DNA of 64,000 nt from NCBI GenBank assembly GCA_002368175.1, contig AP018172.1:1176001-1240000 (forward strand), read 5' to 3'. Position 1 is the first letter of the stretch; each line of letters begins with the position of its first letter. The stretch comes from Calothrix sp. NIES-2098. Lineage in GTDB: Bacteria > Cyanobacteriota > Cyanobacteriia > Cyanobacteriales > Nostocaceae. Below are positions 1 to 9,384 of the stretch, one piece after another. The position numbers were made by a program, and so were the translations under genes. The notes beneath the pieces are model-generated. The model was given only the letters and a program-made list of their open reading frames with translations, did no database searches and was not told where the DNA came from.

Positions 1-1077
1 AGAAGCTGCGATCGCACCTAAGGCACCATATAAAGCATCAACTATCGTTTGGGATGTCTCGACATTACCCGCTACTACTGCTGCTGGATGAGTTGGGTTC
101 AGCATACAACCTTCAGGAATGATAATTGCTAAAGGTTTCAGACAGCCAGCATTCAGGGGAATATTATCATCAACTAAAGTCCGAAAGACATATAATACTG
201 CTGCTTGGGTCACAGCTTTGGGAGCATTAAAATTACTGTTTAATTGCCCAGATGTGCCAGTAAAATCAATAATGGCACTGCGATTTTCTCGGTTAATACT
301 TACTTTTACTTGGATTTTAGCACCGCTATCCATTTCATAAATAAATGCACCATCTTTGAGAACTTTAATCGCCCTCCTAACTGACTCCTCAGCATTATCT
401 TGGACAAATTTCATGTAAGCTTGAACTATATCGAGTCCGTATTGCTCAACCATTTTCCGGAGTTCTTGTACTCCTCTTTCATTAGCAGCAATTTGTGCTT
501 TGAAGTCAGCAATGTTTTGATTGGGATTACGCGCCGGGTATGAATGATTGAGTAGTATATCTCTTACTGCTACTTCTCGAAAATTTCCCTGTTCAACTAA
601 GAGAAAATTATCAAATAAAATTCCTTCTTCTTCTACTGTAGTACTGTGAGGAGGCATAGAACCGGGAGTGATACCTCCAATATCGGCTTGATGTCCGCGA
701 GAAGCAACGTAGAAAATAATTTGGTTTTCTTGTTCGTCAAAAACGGGTGTAATAGCTGTGACATCGGGAAGATGGGTTCCGCCATTATAGGGATTATTAG
801 ATAAATATACATTTCCCGATTTTATAGTGTCGCTTTTATCGTTAATTAAACTGCGGACACTTTCACTCATTGAGCCTAAATGTACGGGAATGTGAGGGGC
901 ATTAGCAACTAATAATCCTGAAGCATCGAAGATAGCACAGGAGAAATCTAAACGTTCTTTGATATTTACTGATGCTGCTGTGTTTTGCAAAACAATCCCC
1001 ATTTGTTCAGCGATAAATTGATAGAGATTTTTAAATATTTCTAAACGAACGGGGTCTGGTTTAGATGTTGAGTACAT
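1..1077 (-). CDS. hyuB: Hydantoinase B / oxoprolinase B subunit, partial
   Basis: The reading frame opens at an ATG at 1077 (MYSTSKPDPVRLEIF) and runs off the left edge without a stop, so 359 N-terminal codons are visible; the family is usually a little over 500. Family signatures seen are NPYNGGTHLPD and ASRGHQADIGGITPGSMPP. HyuB proteins pair with HyuA to make ATP-dependent hydantoinases or 5-oxoprolinases that open cyclic imides or lactams in the cytoplasm. The matching A subunit gene lies upstream on the same strand (2484-4583), but an RNA methyltransferase gene sits between the two. The exact substrate (5-oxoproline or hydantoin) cannot be read from sequence. Confidence in family is high. 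Confidence 0.9.
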   Translation of the reverse strand, partial: MYSTSKPDPVRLEIFKNLYQFIAEQMGIVLQNTAASVNIKERLDFSCAIFDASGLLVANAPHIPVHLGSMSESVRSLINDKSDTIKSGNVYLSNNPYNGGTHLPDVTAITPVFDEQENQIIFYVASRGHQADIGGITPGSMPPHSTTVEEEGILFDNFLLVEQGNFREVAVRDILLNHSYPARNPNQNIADFKAQIAANERGVQELRKMVEQYGLDIVQAYMKFVQDNAEESVRRAIKVLKDGAFIYEMDSGAKIQVKVSINRENRSAIIDFTGTSGQLNSNFNAPKAVTQAAVLYVFRTLVDDNIPLNAGCLKPLAIIIPEGCMLNPTHPAAVVAGNVETSQTIVDALYGALGAIAAS

Positions 1078-1153
1078 TTTTGATGATTATGATTGTAATT
1101 TTACTGGGTTGTAGAGACGTTGCATATAACGTCTCTAAAGGGTTAGGTTGCAC

Positions 1154-1990
1154 TCACGATTGTATTGGAATACAAGATGTTTTCGACTTATAAATCTCGT
1201 ACATCAACAAGCTTCCGGCGACAGCCAGATTGAGGGAATCAACTGCACCTACCATCGGAATTCGCACTAGATGTTGACATAAGTCTCGCTGTTGTGGAGT
1301 CAGTCCTTGACGCTCTTCACCGAGGAAAACAAGAGTTGATGACGGATAATTAAATTGATGAAAGTCATTCATTCCATCAGGTGAAGCACCAATAGTAGAA
1401 ATTTTGCGATCGCGTATCCAATGACGTAATGCTGACAAGTTTGTACGGACAAATTTCTGATTAAACAGCGAACTCATGGATGCGCGAACAACATCGGGAT
1501 CAAAAGGATCTATACTTGCGCCAATGAAGATAAACCCCGCACCACCCACCGCTTCGGATGTGCGAATCAAGGTTCCCAGGTTTCCTGGCGAACGAACAGT
1601 TTGCAAAGCTACCCAGCACAAGCCAGTTTGCGATGAGATATTATCTAAATTAAACCAACGTTGACGCGCGATCGCACCAATACCAGAAGCTCTTTCAGTA
1701 TGGGAGACATGGCGAAATTGTTCTGGCGTAACGTTAATACAAGGAACACCAGCGCGGCGCGATCTGCGAACTAGCTTCCTTGCTAGAGGTGCTGTGAGCA
1801 GTTTCTCGCTAAACACGATCGCGGAAATATCGAAACCGTTGTCAATTGCTTTTACAAAGTTACGCACACCCTCAATATAAAATAATCCTGAGGCGTGACG
1901 ATATGCGCGGTCAAATTGGAGCTTTTCAACCTCGGTTAGCGTAGCCTCAACATCTAACCGTTCGTGGCTGGAACTCTTAACACCAGCCAT
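1154..1990 (-). CDS. TrmH/SpoU-family RNA 2'-O-methyltransferase
   Basis: This 278-residue protein has the three SpoU (SPOUT) motifs in order: GNLGTLIRTSEAVGG near residue 140, LGEERQGL near 220 and IPMVGAVDSLNLAVAGSLLMYEI near 245-270. These form the knotted SAM-binding site of tRNA and rRNA ribose 2'-O-methyltransferases. The N-terminal 100 residues look like the substrate-binding domain of the 23S rRNA G2251/TrmH-like group (FYIEGVRNFVKAID). The target nucleotide is not predictable. It lies between hyuA and hyuB on their strand, 76 nt before hyuB, so it could be cotranscribed with hyuB. No strong Shine-Dalgarno is visible at the start chosen. Confidence 0.88.
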   Translation of the reverse strand: MAGVKSSSHERLDVEATLTEVEKLQFDRAYRHASGLFYIEGVRNFVKAIDNGFDISAIVFSEKLLTAPLARKLVRRSRRAGVPCINVTPEQFRHVSHTERASGIGAIARQRWFNLDNISSQTGLCWVALQTVRSPGNLGTLIRTSEAVGGAGFIFIGASIDPFDPDVVRASMSSLFNQKFVRTNLSALRHWIRDRKISTIGASPDGMNDFHQFNYPSSTLVFLGEERQGLTPQQRDLCQHLVRIPMVGAVDSLNLAVAGSLLMYEIYKSKTSCIPIQS

Positions 1991-2186
1991 CCTCCTTGTG
2001 CAGAGCTACCTGGCCTGCTACATGAAAAACTTGAATTAGCATGAGATATTGCGGTCGCTGTGCCGCAGACATCAAATTCATTGTCATCAATATTAGCACG
2101 CGATCGCTCTAGATTGGCAGACTTAGTTGTCTCTATTTCATACCATCCTGGTTTTTGTAGATCTTCTTGTTAATTGGCCTAACATT

Positions 2187-2412
2187 TTAAGAGATTGGAC
2201 GTTTTAAAATTTGCTTTACAGAACCATACATATCGCCTGTCAAACCTTCAAGTTCGTGTTCTATATCTTCCCAACGCCCAAGTTTAATTGTCCATTTCCC
2301 ATTTGGTAATTGCCTAGCAGCGTGAGTTGGTTCACCATCCTCTGTAGCATATATTGCTAAATGTAGTTTCTATTTCTACTGTTTGAATAACCGGGTAAAT
2401 GTAAGGTGACAT
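2187..2412 (-). pseudogene. Frameshifted small conserved protein remnant
   Basis: An ATG at 2412 starts a short frame (MSPYIYPVIQTVEIET) that hits a stop after about 26 codons. A neighbouring frame then carries a coherent sequence to a stop at 2187, including ATEDGEPTHAARQLPNGKW and IKLGRWEDIEHELEGL. The two parts read together as one protein of about 75 residues if a single frameshift near 2360 is corrected. The second part resembles the small cyanobacterial proteins that contain a THAAR...G.W..KLG..EDI.H pattern; their function is unknown to me. The best explanation is a recent frameshift, or a sequencing error. Confidence 0.6.
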
Positions 2413-2483
2413 GATTTAAGTTTCTTAAAGAAGACTGACATTGATAATTATCTTCTCAATACAGATGAAATCTTATAAGTTAA

Positions 2484-4583
2484 TTAATTTTTAAGCTGTA
2501 AAATTAAATGGTTACGCTCATTTAATCTTGCTGTCCAGTTAGGCTCAACTACAATCGTACTAATTTTTTCTGCAATAACTGCCGGGCCATTAATACTATC
2601 TTCTGGTTGTAAATCTTCCCGGCGATAAACTGGTGTATCATGCCATTGATCGGCAGCAAACATCCTAACTATTTCAACAGCTTTAGGAAGTTCATCTAAA
2701 GGACGTGTACGACTAATTAAGGATTCTTCAGGAGTATCCATTTTCTGAATGACCTCTACTGAAACAGATTCAACAATTAAAGATTTTTCTAATTGAATAA
2801 AACCGTAACGAGATTTATGTTCAGCCTCAAACTCTCCTTGCATCACTTTCACATCTGAAGCAAAATCCACGGTTAATGTAGAGTTAGTAACTTCATATTT
2901 TAAATTTAATTTTTGCACTAATTCTTGTTGGCTACTATCTTCATATTCGCTGAGTTCACTTCTCGCCTGAGTTATCAAATTCTCCATTAACTGTTGTAAT
3001 TGTGGAATTAATGCTGGTGTTAAAGGTTGTTCTACTCCTTTTTCTCTAATTGCTCTGACATCAGCTAATCCCATTCCGTAAGCAGAGAGAACTCCTGCAT
3101 AAGGATGTAAAAATATAGTTTTCATCCCTAGAGTATTAGCAATTAAACAAGCCACTTGTCCGCCTGCACCGCCAAAACAACAAAGCACATATTTACTAAC
3201 ATCATAGCCCCGTTGTAAGCTGATTTTTTTAATGGCATTAGCCATATTCTCTACAGCAATGGTAATAAATCCTGCGGCTACTTGTTCGGGGGTACTAGTG
3301 TTTCCTGTTGTTGTGGCAATTTCTTGAGCTAATTGGGTAAATTTCTGAACAACAATATTTTTATCTAAGGGTAAATTGCCATCAATACCAAAGACTGAAG
3401 GGAAATATTGCGGATGAATTTTGCCTAACATAACATTAGCATCAGTCACCGCTAAAGGGCCACCACGTCGATAACAAGCAGGGCCGGGATTTGAACCAGC
3501 CGATTCTGGCCCGACGCGATAACTAGAACCATCAAAAAATAAAATTGAACCGCCACCAGCCGCAATAGTATTTATTGCTAATACGGGAACTCGCATCCTA
3601 GCGCCAGCAATTTCTGATTCTAATTGTCGTTCATACTCGCCTTTAAAATGGGCAACATCTGTACTGGTTCCACCCATATCAAAGGTAATTACTAACTCGA
3701 ACCCTGCTCTTTTACTAGTTTGAACTGCACCAACAATTCCCCCAGCCGGGCCGCTTAAAATGCTATCTTTACCTTGAAATTGTTCGGCTGCTACTAAACC
3801 GCCGTCAGATTTCATAAACATCAATCTGATTCCAGGTAATTGACTAGCTACTTGGTTGACGTAGCGCCGCAAAATCGGAGTTAAATAAGCATCTACAACT
3901 GTTGTATCTCCTCGGCTCACTAATTTCATTAATGGGCTAACTTTGTGAGATACTGATATTTGAGTGAATCCAATTTCCTGAGCAATTTGTTCGACTTGTT
4001 GTTCGTGGTAATGATAGCGATCGCTGTGCATAAATACAATCGCGCAACTCCGAATTTCTGCGTTGTAAACTGCTTGTAAATCTTTTTTAACTTGTGCAAT
4101 ATTTACAGGAATTAATTCTTGTCCGTAAGCATCATAGCGTTCGTCTACTTCAATCACCTGCTCATAAAGCATCGTGGGTAAAACGATATGACGAGCAAAG
4201 ATATCAGGACGATTTTGGTAGCCAATTCTTAATGCATCTTTAAAGCCTTTGGTAATGAACAGCGCTACTCTATCCCCTTTTCTTTCTAACAGTGCATTTG
4301 TAGCTACTGTTGTTCCCATTTTCATTACTTCTATGACTTCAGTAGGGATAGGTTTATTGCTGTTAATACCGATAATATCGCGAATACCTTGGATAGCAGC
4401 ATCTTGATATTGTTCGGGTTTTTCTGAAAGTAATTTATAGACTATAATCCATTCATGATTAGGCAGGGTCACAATTAAAAAACGTTCGGGATGATTTACA
4501 AGTTTTTCTATAATTGCCCGATCGTTAGTAATAGCAACAATATCTGTGAATGTTCCGCCTCTGTCTGCAAAAAATTTTAACAT
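2484..4583 (-). CDS. hyuA: Hydantoinase A / oxoprolinase A subunit
   Basis: The N-terminus MLKFFADRGGTFTDIV is the classic start of the hydantoinase A/oxoprolinase family, so the ATG at 4583 is preferred over an in-frame start 33 nt upstream. The protein is about 699 residues. It has the N-terminal hydantoinase domain (RGGTFTD, MGTTVATNALLERKG), the central ATPase-like fold (ITFDMGGTSTDVA, AGGGSI, GPESAGSNPGPACYRRGG) and CCFGGAGGQVACLIA further on. HyuA binds ATP and, with HyuB, cleaves cyclic amides such as 5-oxoproline. The partner gene hyuB lies at 1-1077 on the same strand but is not adjacent. The gene is divergent from 4698-5267. Confidence 0.92.
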   Translation of the reverse strand: MLKFFADRGGTFTDIVAITNDRAIIEKLVNHPERFLIVTLPNHEWIIVYKLLSEKPEQYQDAAIQGIRDIIGINSNKPIPTEVIEVMKMGTTVATNALLERKGDRVALFITKGFKDALRIGYQNRPDIFARHIVLPTMLYEQVIEVDERYDAYGQELIPVNIAQVKKDLQAVYNAEIRSCAIVFMHSDRYHYHEQQVEQIAQEIGFTQISVSHKVSPLMKLVSRGDTTVVDAYLTPILRRYVNQVASQLPGIRLMFMKSDGGLVAAEQFQGKDSILSGPAGGIVGAVQTSKRAGFELVITFDMGGTSTDVAHFKGEYERQLESEIAGARMRVPVLAINTIAAGGGSILFFDGSSYRVGPESAGSNPGPACYRRGGPLAVTDANVMLGKIHPQYFPSVFGIDGNLPLDKNIVVQKFTQLAQEIATTTGNTSTPEQVAAGFITIAVENMANAIKKISLQRGYDVSKYVLCCFGGAGGQVACLIANTLGMKTIFLHPYAGVLSAYGMGLADVRAIREKGVEQPLTPALIPQLQQLMENLITQARSELSEYEDSSQQELVQKLNLKYEVTNSTLTVDFASDVKVMQGEFEAEHKSRYGFIQLEKSLIVESVSVEVIQKMDTPEESLISRTRPLDELPKAVEIVRMFAADQWHDTPVYRREDLQPEDSINGPAVIAEKISTIVVEPNWTARLNERNHLILQLKN

Positions 4584-4697
4584 TGCTTTGTTTATTTTAC
4601 AATTTAGAAGTAGCATAACAAGAGAATTGCAAATATTTTTGCTTCCAGTATCTTTTAGTGGGAATACTAGAAGTATGATAATTTGGCATCATTTGTT

Positions 4698-5267
4698 ATG
4701 TTCGACGATCTACTGAACAATCTCAAAGATTTTGTCAGTTCCAAAGTTCAGGAAGTAGGTGAGGAACTTGAAAAACGCTTTGGGGTTCCCGAACCCGCAG
4801 AACCATTTGTGCTGATTCGCAGATTTAGTACTAGCGATTCAACAGTCACAAAAGGAGGTATTGCAATTATCGAAGATAGCTGGCAAATTGAAGCCTACGA
4901 CGATCGTACTCAACGCCTGATTACGCGTGCAGATCCTCTACGAAATGTCATCTTATTTGAAGTTAACGAACCAAATTTGCCAGAATGCGTGCTTGCTTGT
5001 CGATGTTATGCGAAAGTGTTAAATACAGAAAAGTCAATTCAATTAAGTTTAGGAATCAGCAGGAAAGGACAGTGGGGTACAAACACAAGATATTGGTCTA
5101 CAGGCATTTCTTCAAATGAAGATTTTCAGCCTTACGAAGTACGTGCGCATTTTAAAAAAGAAACGGATTCTGCTAAGTTTCAAATTAGCGTGCAATTTGA
5201 AAGTAGCGGCATTCTCCAGATTAGAGATATTGAATTGCTACAGGCGTCAGCTAAATCACGCTCCTAA
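4698..5267 (+). CDS. Hypothetical protein, about 189 residues
   Basis: I do not recognise this protein. The ATG at 4698 (MFDDLLNNLKDFV) is a better start than an in-frame TTG 15 nt upstream. The first 45 residues are predicted helical and charged (DFVSSKVQEVGEELEKRFGVP). The rest is rich in beta-type segments (SWQIEAYDDRTQRLITRADP, ILFEVNEPNLPECVLACRCYAKV, FQPYEVRAHFKKETDSAKF), which suggests a beta-sandwich or carbohydrate-binding-like fold; this is inference. There is no signal peptide or membrane segment, so it should be cytoplasmic. It is divergent from hyuA across a gap of about 115 bp and convergent with rel, with a terminator hairpin between them. Confidence 0.75.
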   Translation: MFDDLLNNLKDFVSSKVQEVGEELEKRFGVPEPAEPFVLIRRFSTSDSTVTKGGIAIIEDSWQIEAYDDRTQRLITRADPLRNVILFEVNEPNLPECVLACRCYAKVLNTEKSIQLSLGISRKGQWGTNTRYWSTGISSNEDFQPYEVRAHFKKETDSAKFQISVQFESSGILQIRDIELLQASAKSRS

Positions 5268-5319
5268 TCAAACATTTAAGTTGGTGCGCTAATCTCGGAT
5301 AACGCACCCACTGAATAAT

Positions 5320-5341
5320 ATAGGGGCTTCAGCGCCCCTAT
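5320..5341. terminator. Bidirectional terminator hairpin
   Basis: An 8-bp perfect stem, ATAGGGGC pairing with GCCCCTAT around a 6-nt loop, lies exactly between two convergent genes. The last base overlaps the rel stop codon. There is no long T run, so termination strength is uncertain. Confidence 0.5.
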
Positions 5342-7608
5342 TACTCGTCAATCTGACCGACGCGACGTATATTGAGAATGTCGCTCATTTTTTTAATTTG
5401 GGTGAACACTTGTTCTAGTTGGGGGCGATCGCGTATATCTATACCCAAGTCCATTAAAGCTGGTTGTCCAATGGCAGTTTTTACCTGAGCATAGCGGACG
5501 TTGATCCCCTGGTCGCTCAGACGAGACAAAATATCTTTTAAAACGCCCACGCGGTCAAGTGCTTCAATTTGAATATTCACTGGGTAAGAATGAGGACGAG
5601 AGCTATGTTCTGCTGCTCCATTCCAGCTAACTGGTACTAAGCGTTCGTACTCCACGTTTTCGAGATTATGGCAGCCTTGGCGATGAATGGAAATTCCCTT
5701 ACCGCGTGTAACTACGCCAATAATTGGTTCGCCTGGAATTGGCGTACAACACCCAGCCAGATGATACACCAAACCTTCTACCCCAAGAATTGGTGAATCT
5801 GTGAAGCGTGCAGTTGTCGGCGCATCTCGTAAAGCTTTTGCTGTGGCGGATTCTTTTGGTAGAAATGGCGGTGCGTCTACCATAGGTTGTTGGGCTTTGA
5901 CTACTTCTCGCCAACGATTCAGTACGAGATTGAGCGTGATTTCACCGTAACCCAAACCAGCGAGTAAATCTTCCACGCTGTGATAATTACACTTTTCGGA
6001 TACACTCTGCATTGCATCCGATTTCAGCAGGCTGTCAAAACCAGTTTTACCAAGTTCTTTTTCTAATAATTCTCGACCACGAGCAATATTTTCTTCGCGG
6101 CGCGATCGCTTGTACCATTGTTTAATCCGATATTTAGCGGCGGAAGTTCTGGCAAAGTTCAACCAATCCAAACTAGGATGGCTATTCTTTTGGGTCATAA
6201 TTTCCACAATATCGCCGTTGTGTAACCGCGTTGATAGTGGAACCATGCGCCCATTCACCTTAGCCCCTGCACAGTGGTTTCCTACTTCTGTATGAATGTG
6301 ATAAGCAAAATCTATACTAGTAGAACCGGGACTTAAAGGCACAACATCACCCTTAGGGGTGAAAACATAAACATCATCTTCAAATAAATTATCTTTGACG
6401 CTATCAAGATACTCTTGAGCATCTTTTAAATCGCTTTGCCATTCTAGTAGTTGCCGTAACCAAGTAAATTTTTCATCTGTTGCTGTTAAATGGCTAGTAT
6501 TAGAACTGCCAGTTTCTTTATATTTCCAATGAGCAGCAATTCCGTACTCAGCGATATGGTGCATTTCCATTGTGCGGATTTGCACTTCTAAAGGACGACC
6601 AGTTAATCCAATTACCCCAGTATGTAATGACTGGTAACGGTTCGGTTTTGGTAAACCAATATAATCTTTAAATCTCCCAGGAATAGGACGAAAGGCATCA
6701 TGAACTATCGCTAAAGCACGATAGCATTCCTCATTGGTCTCAACAATAATCCGTAACGCTGCTAAATCATAAATTTCATGAAATTCTTTTTGCTGTCGTT
6801 GCATCTTCTGGTAAATACTATAAAGATGCTTGGGACGACCGCTAATATCGAGGCATTTTATGCCCGCTTGTTGCAAGCGATCGCGCAAAATTGCCGTAGC
6901 TTTTGCTAATTTTTCTTCTCGTGATGTACGTTTTTCGGAAACATATTGTTGAATTTGCCGGAAAGCCTCTGGCTCTAAATATTTAAACGATAAATCTTCT
7001 AATTCCCATTTAAAATGCCAGATCCCCAAACGATTAGCTAAAGGAGCAAAAATATCTCGTGTTTCTTGGGCAATGCGGCGACGTTTTTCATCTGGCATTA
7101 CTTGTAAAGTTCGCATATTATGTAGACGGTCTGCCAACTTCACCACAATGACTCTAATATCCTTAGCCATTGCCAAAAACATCCGCCGGAAGTTTTCTGC
7201 TTGACTTTCAGTTTTGCTTTTGAAATTTATTTTAGAAAGTTTGGTGACACCTTCGACTAATTGCCTGACTTCTGCGCCAAAAAACTCTTCTATTTGCTCA
7301 ATTGTGACATCTGTATCCTCGACTACATCATGGAGAAATCCAGCTGCTATCATAGCAGGACTACCCCCTAAGTCGCGCAGTAATCCTGCTACAGCGACGG
7401 GATGACAAATGTATGGTTCGCCAGATTTTCGGTATTGTCCCTGATGCAGTTTATAAGCAAATTCAAATGCTCGACAGATTAAATTTGCATCATTATACCT
7501 TCGATCGTTTTCTGAATTGCCACCACTTCCTGATGAATGGATGATGCATTTCTTGAGCCATTCTGGAAGCGGAACATCAACTGTGGAATTGAGAACTATG
7601 GTGCTCAT
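5341..7608 (-). CDS. rel: Bifunctional (p)ppGpp synthetase/hydrolase, Rel/SpoT type
   Basis: The 755-residue protein has the full long-RSH layout. The HD hydrolase domain has HP near 69 and FLHDVVEDT at 91-99 with the catalytic HD pair intact. The synthetase domain contains RFKDYIGLPKPNRYQSLHT near residue 310; its RxKD form is the one typical of bifunctional enzymes rather than synthetase-only RelA. A TGS domain (DDVYVFTPKGDVVPL) and a C-terminal ACT domain follow. It makes and degrades the stringent alarmone in the cytoplasm. Both active sites look intact. It is divergent from the patD-like gene at 7905. Confidence 0.96.
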   Translation of the reverse strand: MSTIVLNSTVDVPLPEWLKKCIIHSSGSGGNSENDRRYNDANLICRAFEFAYKLHQGQYRKSGEPYICHPVAVAGLLRDLGGSPAMIAAGFLHDVVEDTDVTIEQIEEFFGAEVRQLVEGVTKLSKINFKSKTESQAENFRRMFLAMAKDIRVIVVKLADRLHNMRTLQVMPDEKRRRIAQETRDIFAPLANRLGIWHFKWELEDLSFKYLEPEAFRQIQQYVSEKRTSREEKLAKATAILRDRLQQAGIKCLDISGRPKHLYSIYQKMQRQQKEFHEIYDLAALRIIVETNEECYRALAIVHDAFRPIPGRFKDYIGLPKPNRYQSLHTGVIGLTGRPLEVQIRTMEMHHIAEYGIAAHWKYKETGSSNTSHLTATDEKFTWLRQLLEWQSDLKDAQEYLDSVKDNLFEDDVYVFTPKGDVVPLSPGSTSIDFAYHIHTEVGNHCAGAKVNGRMVPLSTRLHNGDIVEIMTQKNSHPSLDWLNFARTSAAKYRIKQWYKRSRREENIARGRELLEKELGKTGFDSLLKSDAMQSVSEKCNYHSVEDLLAGLGYGEITLNLVLNRWREVVKAQQPMVDAPPFLPKESATAKALRDAPTTARFTDSPILGVEGLVYHLAGCCTPIPGEPIIGVVTRGKGISIHRQGCHNLENVEYERLVPVSWNGAAEHSSRPHSYPVNIQIEALDRVGVLKDILSRLSDQGINVRYAQVKTAIGQPALMDLGIDIRDRPQLEQVFTQIKKMSDILNIRRVGQIDE

Positions 7609-7904
7609 ACAATGGGGACTAGAGGTGATCTGTGGATAAGTTCAGATATGGGAAAAACTAACAGCATCGCCGATAGAAAATGCTGATGCCCAAAGACCGT
7701 TAGATAAAGTCATGTGAGGATGATTCCTTAATTTTTTATGGTAATCATCCAGTGTGAATTTCAAGCTTCATCATCCCGAAAATATATTGCTGGCAAACAA
7801 AGCCTCAAAGCATAATTTGAGGCTTCTAGTTCTAAAAAGAGCTTAAGAAAGTTTATTGTAGAAGAAAAATTACTTGACATTAATACTATCTTAACTAGCA
7901 CTGG

Positions 7905-8264
7905 ATGTCTCTAAATAAAGATCGTTATCAGGCATTGGTGAGCTTGCTAGAGCAATTTCGCTCTGAGATCGCTAATACCCAACTAGCTACAACCGAACTA
8001 AGACAGCGTTTAGCCTCCTTAAAGCAATTTTTTGTGCAGCAGATTGTGCCTTTGACAGAGCAAGACTCGCGAGAGCAGTCTTATCGCACAGAGATAAGCA
8101 AGCAGCTACGCCTGTTGGAAATGGACATTACCTTTTTCCAAGGCGCGCGGCAAGAATCTACTGCACAAGCAAGGCTGCAAACAATTCGCGATCGCTTGAC
8201 CACGCTCATCCGATATTGTGATGCTATCCTGCGACCAGAAGATACCGGAGAAAAAAATTATTAA
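7905..8264 (+). CDS. patD: Probable heterocyst frequency control protein PatD
   Basis: The protein has 119 residues, no signal peptide and no membrane segment. It is almost entirely helical with heptad-like spacing (RYQALVSLLEQFRSEI, LRQRLASLKQFFVQQIVPL, KQLRLLEMDITFFQGARQ, ARLQTIRDRLTTLIRYCDA). Length and sequence match my memory of PatD, an FtsZ-interacting protein that limits heterocyst number in Anabaena. This is recognition from memory and not a search, so the symbol is tentative. The ATG at 7905 has no clear Shine-Dalgarno; TTGACA at 7873-7878 may be a -35 element. It is divergent from rel. Confidence 0.55.
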   Translation: MSLNKDRYQALVSLLEQFRSEIANTQLATTELRQRLASLKQFFVQQIVPLTEQDSREQSYRTEISKQLRLLEMDITFFQGARQESTAQARLQTIRDRLTTLIRYCDAILRPEDTGEKNY

Positions 8265-8583
8265 TCTCCTTTTTCTCTGTTACTTTATCATCCCACCTAA
8301 AACTTATTGTTGACAGCTATTTTGGCAACAAGTTCTCCAATTGAATTGATCTCCAGACTGAGCAGTAGTTTTAGCGATCGCTAAAACTTAGGAAAAAGGC
8401 AAGAAATTGTTGATCCCTGTCATATCATTTTCTGATGTTAAAAATCCGAAATTCTTATCTATAAAGGTTTAAACAAAGCCAAAGCCTTGCTGGCAAAAAC
8501 TTACCAGTGCATCTAATATTTTTCTCTAAAGAAAGATATATAAGAATGATAATGTAAAGTTCAGGTTCGTTAAATTTGGTCAA
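8265..8583. other. Spacer between convergent genes, with a HIP1-centred palindrome
   Basis: No gene is visible. The only clear structure is the 22-bp palindrome at 8367-8388, listed separately. The rest is AT-rich. Confidence 0.6.
8367..8388. repeat. 22-bp perfect palindrome centred on HIP1
   Basis: The half-site AGTTTTAGCGA is followed immediately by its exact reverse complement, with the HIP1 octamer GCGATCGC at the centre. In RNA it would fold with a tight loop. It lies between the convergent patD-like and tetR genes and could act as a terminator or protein-binding site. Confidence 0.8.
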
Positions 8584-9177
8584 CTAGTCAGTACCAATAC
8601 CTTGAAGCAAAATATTGACAATCCGGCGCATATAAGTTTCTACAGGCTCGGCTGTGGGTTTAAAGATGATGGCGTAATATAGCGATCCACTCAGTAGATC
8701 GAAGATCAGATCGACATCGGCATCTTTGTCGATTTCACCTCTAGCCTTTGCCCGTTGCAGAACTTTGGCAAAAGCTTCGCGGCGCGGCATAGTGTATTTT
8801 GTCCAATAGACTTGGGCAAATTGAGGATTGCTCGATGCAGTACTGATAATTAAGGCGAGTGTCTGACGCCCCAAGGGACTGAGGATTTTTTTTGCCGCAT
8901 TTTTAATCGCAATATCCATATCTCCCCAGAAACTACCTGTATCGGGAATTGTTAAATCTGCCCGCAAACTTTCAATTGCATCGGCAACTAGTTCTTCTTT
9001 GGAACTGTAACGCCGATAGATGGTAGTTTTCCCGACTCCAGCACGGGATGCGATCGCTTCTATGCTCATGCTTTGATATCCCACCTCAGCTAGTAGATCC
9101 AAGGTCGCTTGGATAATAGCTTGGTCGGCATGGGTACTACGCGGGCGTCCTGTAGGGGTATTAATCTGCTTGCTCAT
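8584..9177 (-). CDS. TetR/AcrR-family transcriptional repressor
   Basis: The N-terminal helix-turn-helix is typical of TetR proteins: IIQATLDLLAEVGYQSMSIEAIASRAGVGKTTIYRRYSSKEELVADAI within residues 20-70. The C-terminal ligand domain contains FAQVYWTKYTMPRREAF and LIFDLLSGSLYYAIIFKP, seen in TetR proteins with a TetR_C-type domain. The ATG at 9177 (MSKQINTPTGRPRS) or 9183 can serve as start; the protein is about 197 residues. It is divergent from an HlyD/DHA2 efflux pair, and a perfect 19-bp palindrome lies in the shared promoter region. By analogy with similar loci it probably represses itself and the pump until an unknown small molecule binds. Confidence 0.9.
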   Translation of the reverse strand: MSKQINTPTGRPRSTHADQAIIQATLDLLAEVGYQSMSIEAIASRAGVGKTTIYRRYSSKEELVADAIESLRADLTIPDTGSFWGDMDIAIKNAAKKILSPLGRQTLALIISTASSNPQFAQVYWTKYTMPRREAFAKVLQRAKARGEIDKDADVDLIFDLLSGSLYYAIIFKPTAEPVETYMRRIVNILLQGIGTD

Positions 9178-9261
9178 GAACACATCATCCCTAAGCTAGG
9201 ACATCTTGGCAATTTAGCGCAAATTTTCTCAATCTCCAGCTCCCTTGACCAATTATATACG

Positions 9262-9280
9262 ATACGCTACCGTAGCGTAT
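9262..9280. promoter_or_regulatory. Putative TetR operator
   Basis: A perfect inverted repeat ATACGCTAC-C-GTAGCGTAT (9-1-9) sits in the divergent promoter region between the TetR gene and the efflux operon. A TTGACC box at 9245-9250 lies just before it. Size, symmetry and position are what is expected of a TetR-family operator. Confidence 0.75.
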
Positions 9281-9384
9281 AGATAAAAAAATACTTTAAA
9301 TCTAGCGATCGCTCTGATGTCCTGATGGCGAAAGCTACCTCCTGGGAATAGATAGCGAATAGATAAAGGACGGCATAAATATTA

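Noticed and set aside
1476..1664. 62-codon plus-strand frame opposite the RNA methyltransferase
   Set aside because: Antisense shadow of a gene with clear SpoU motifs.
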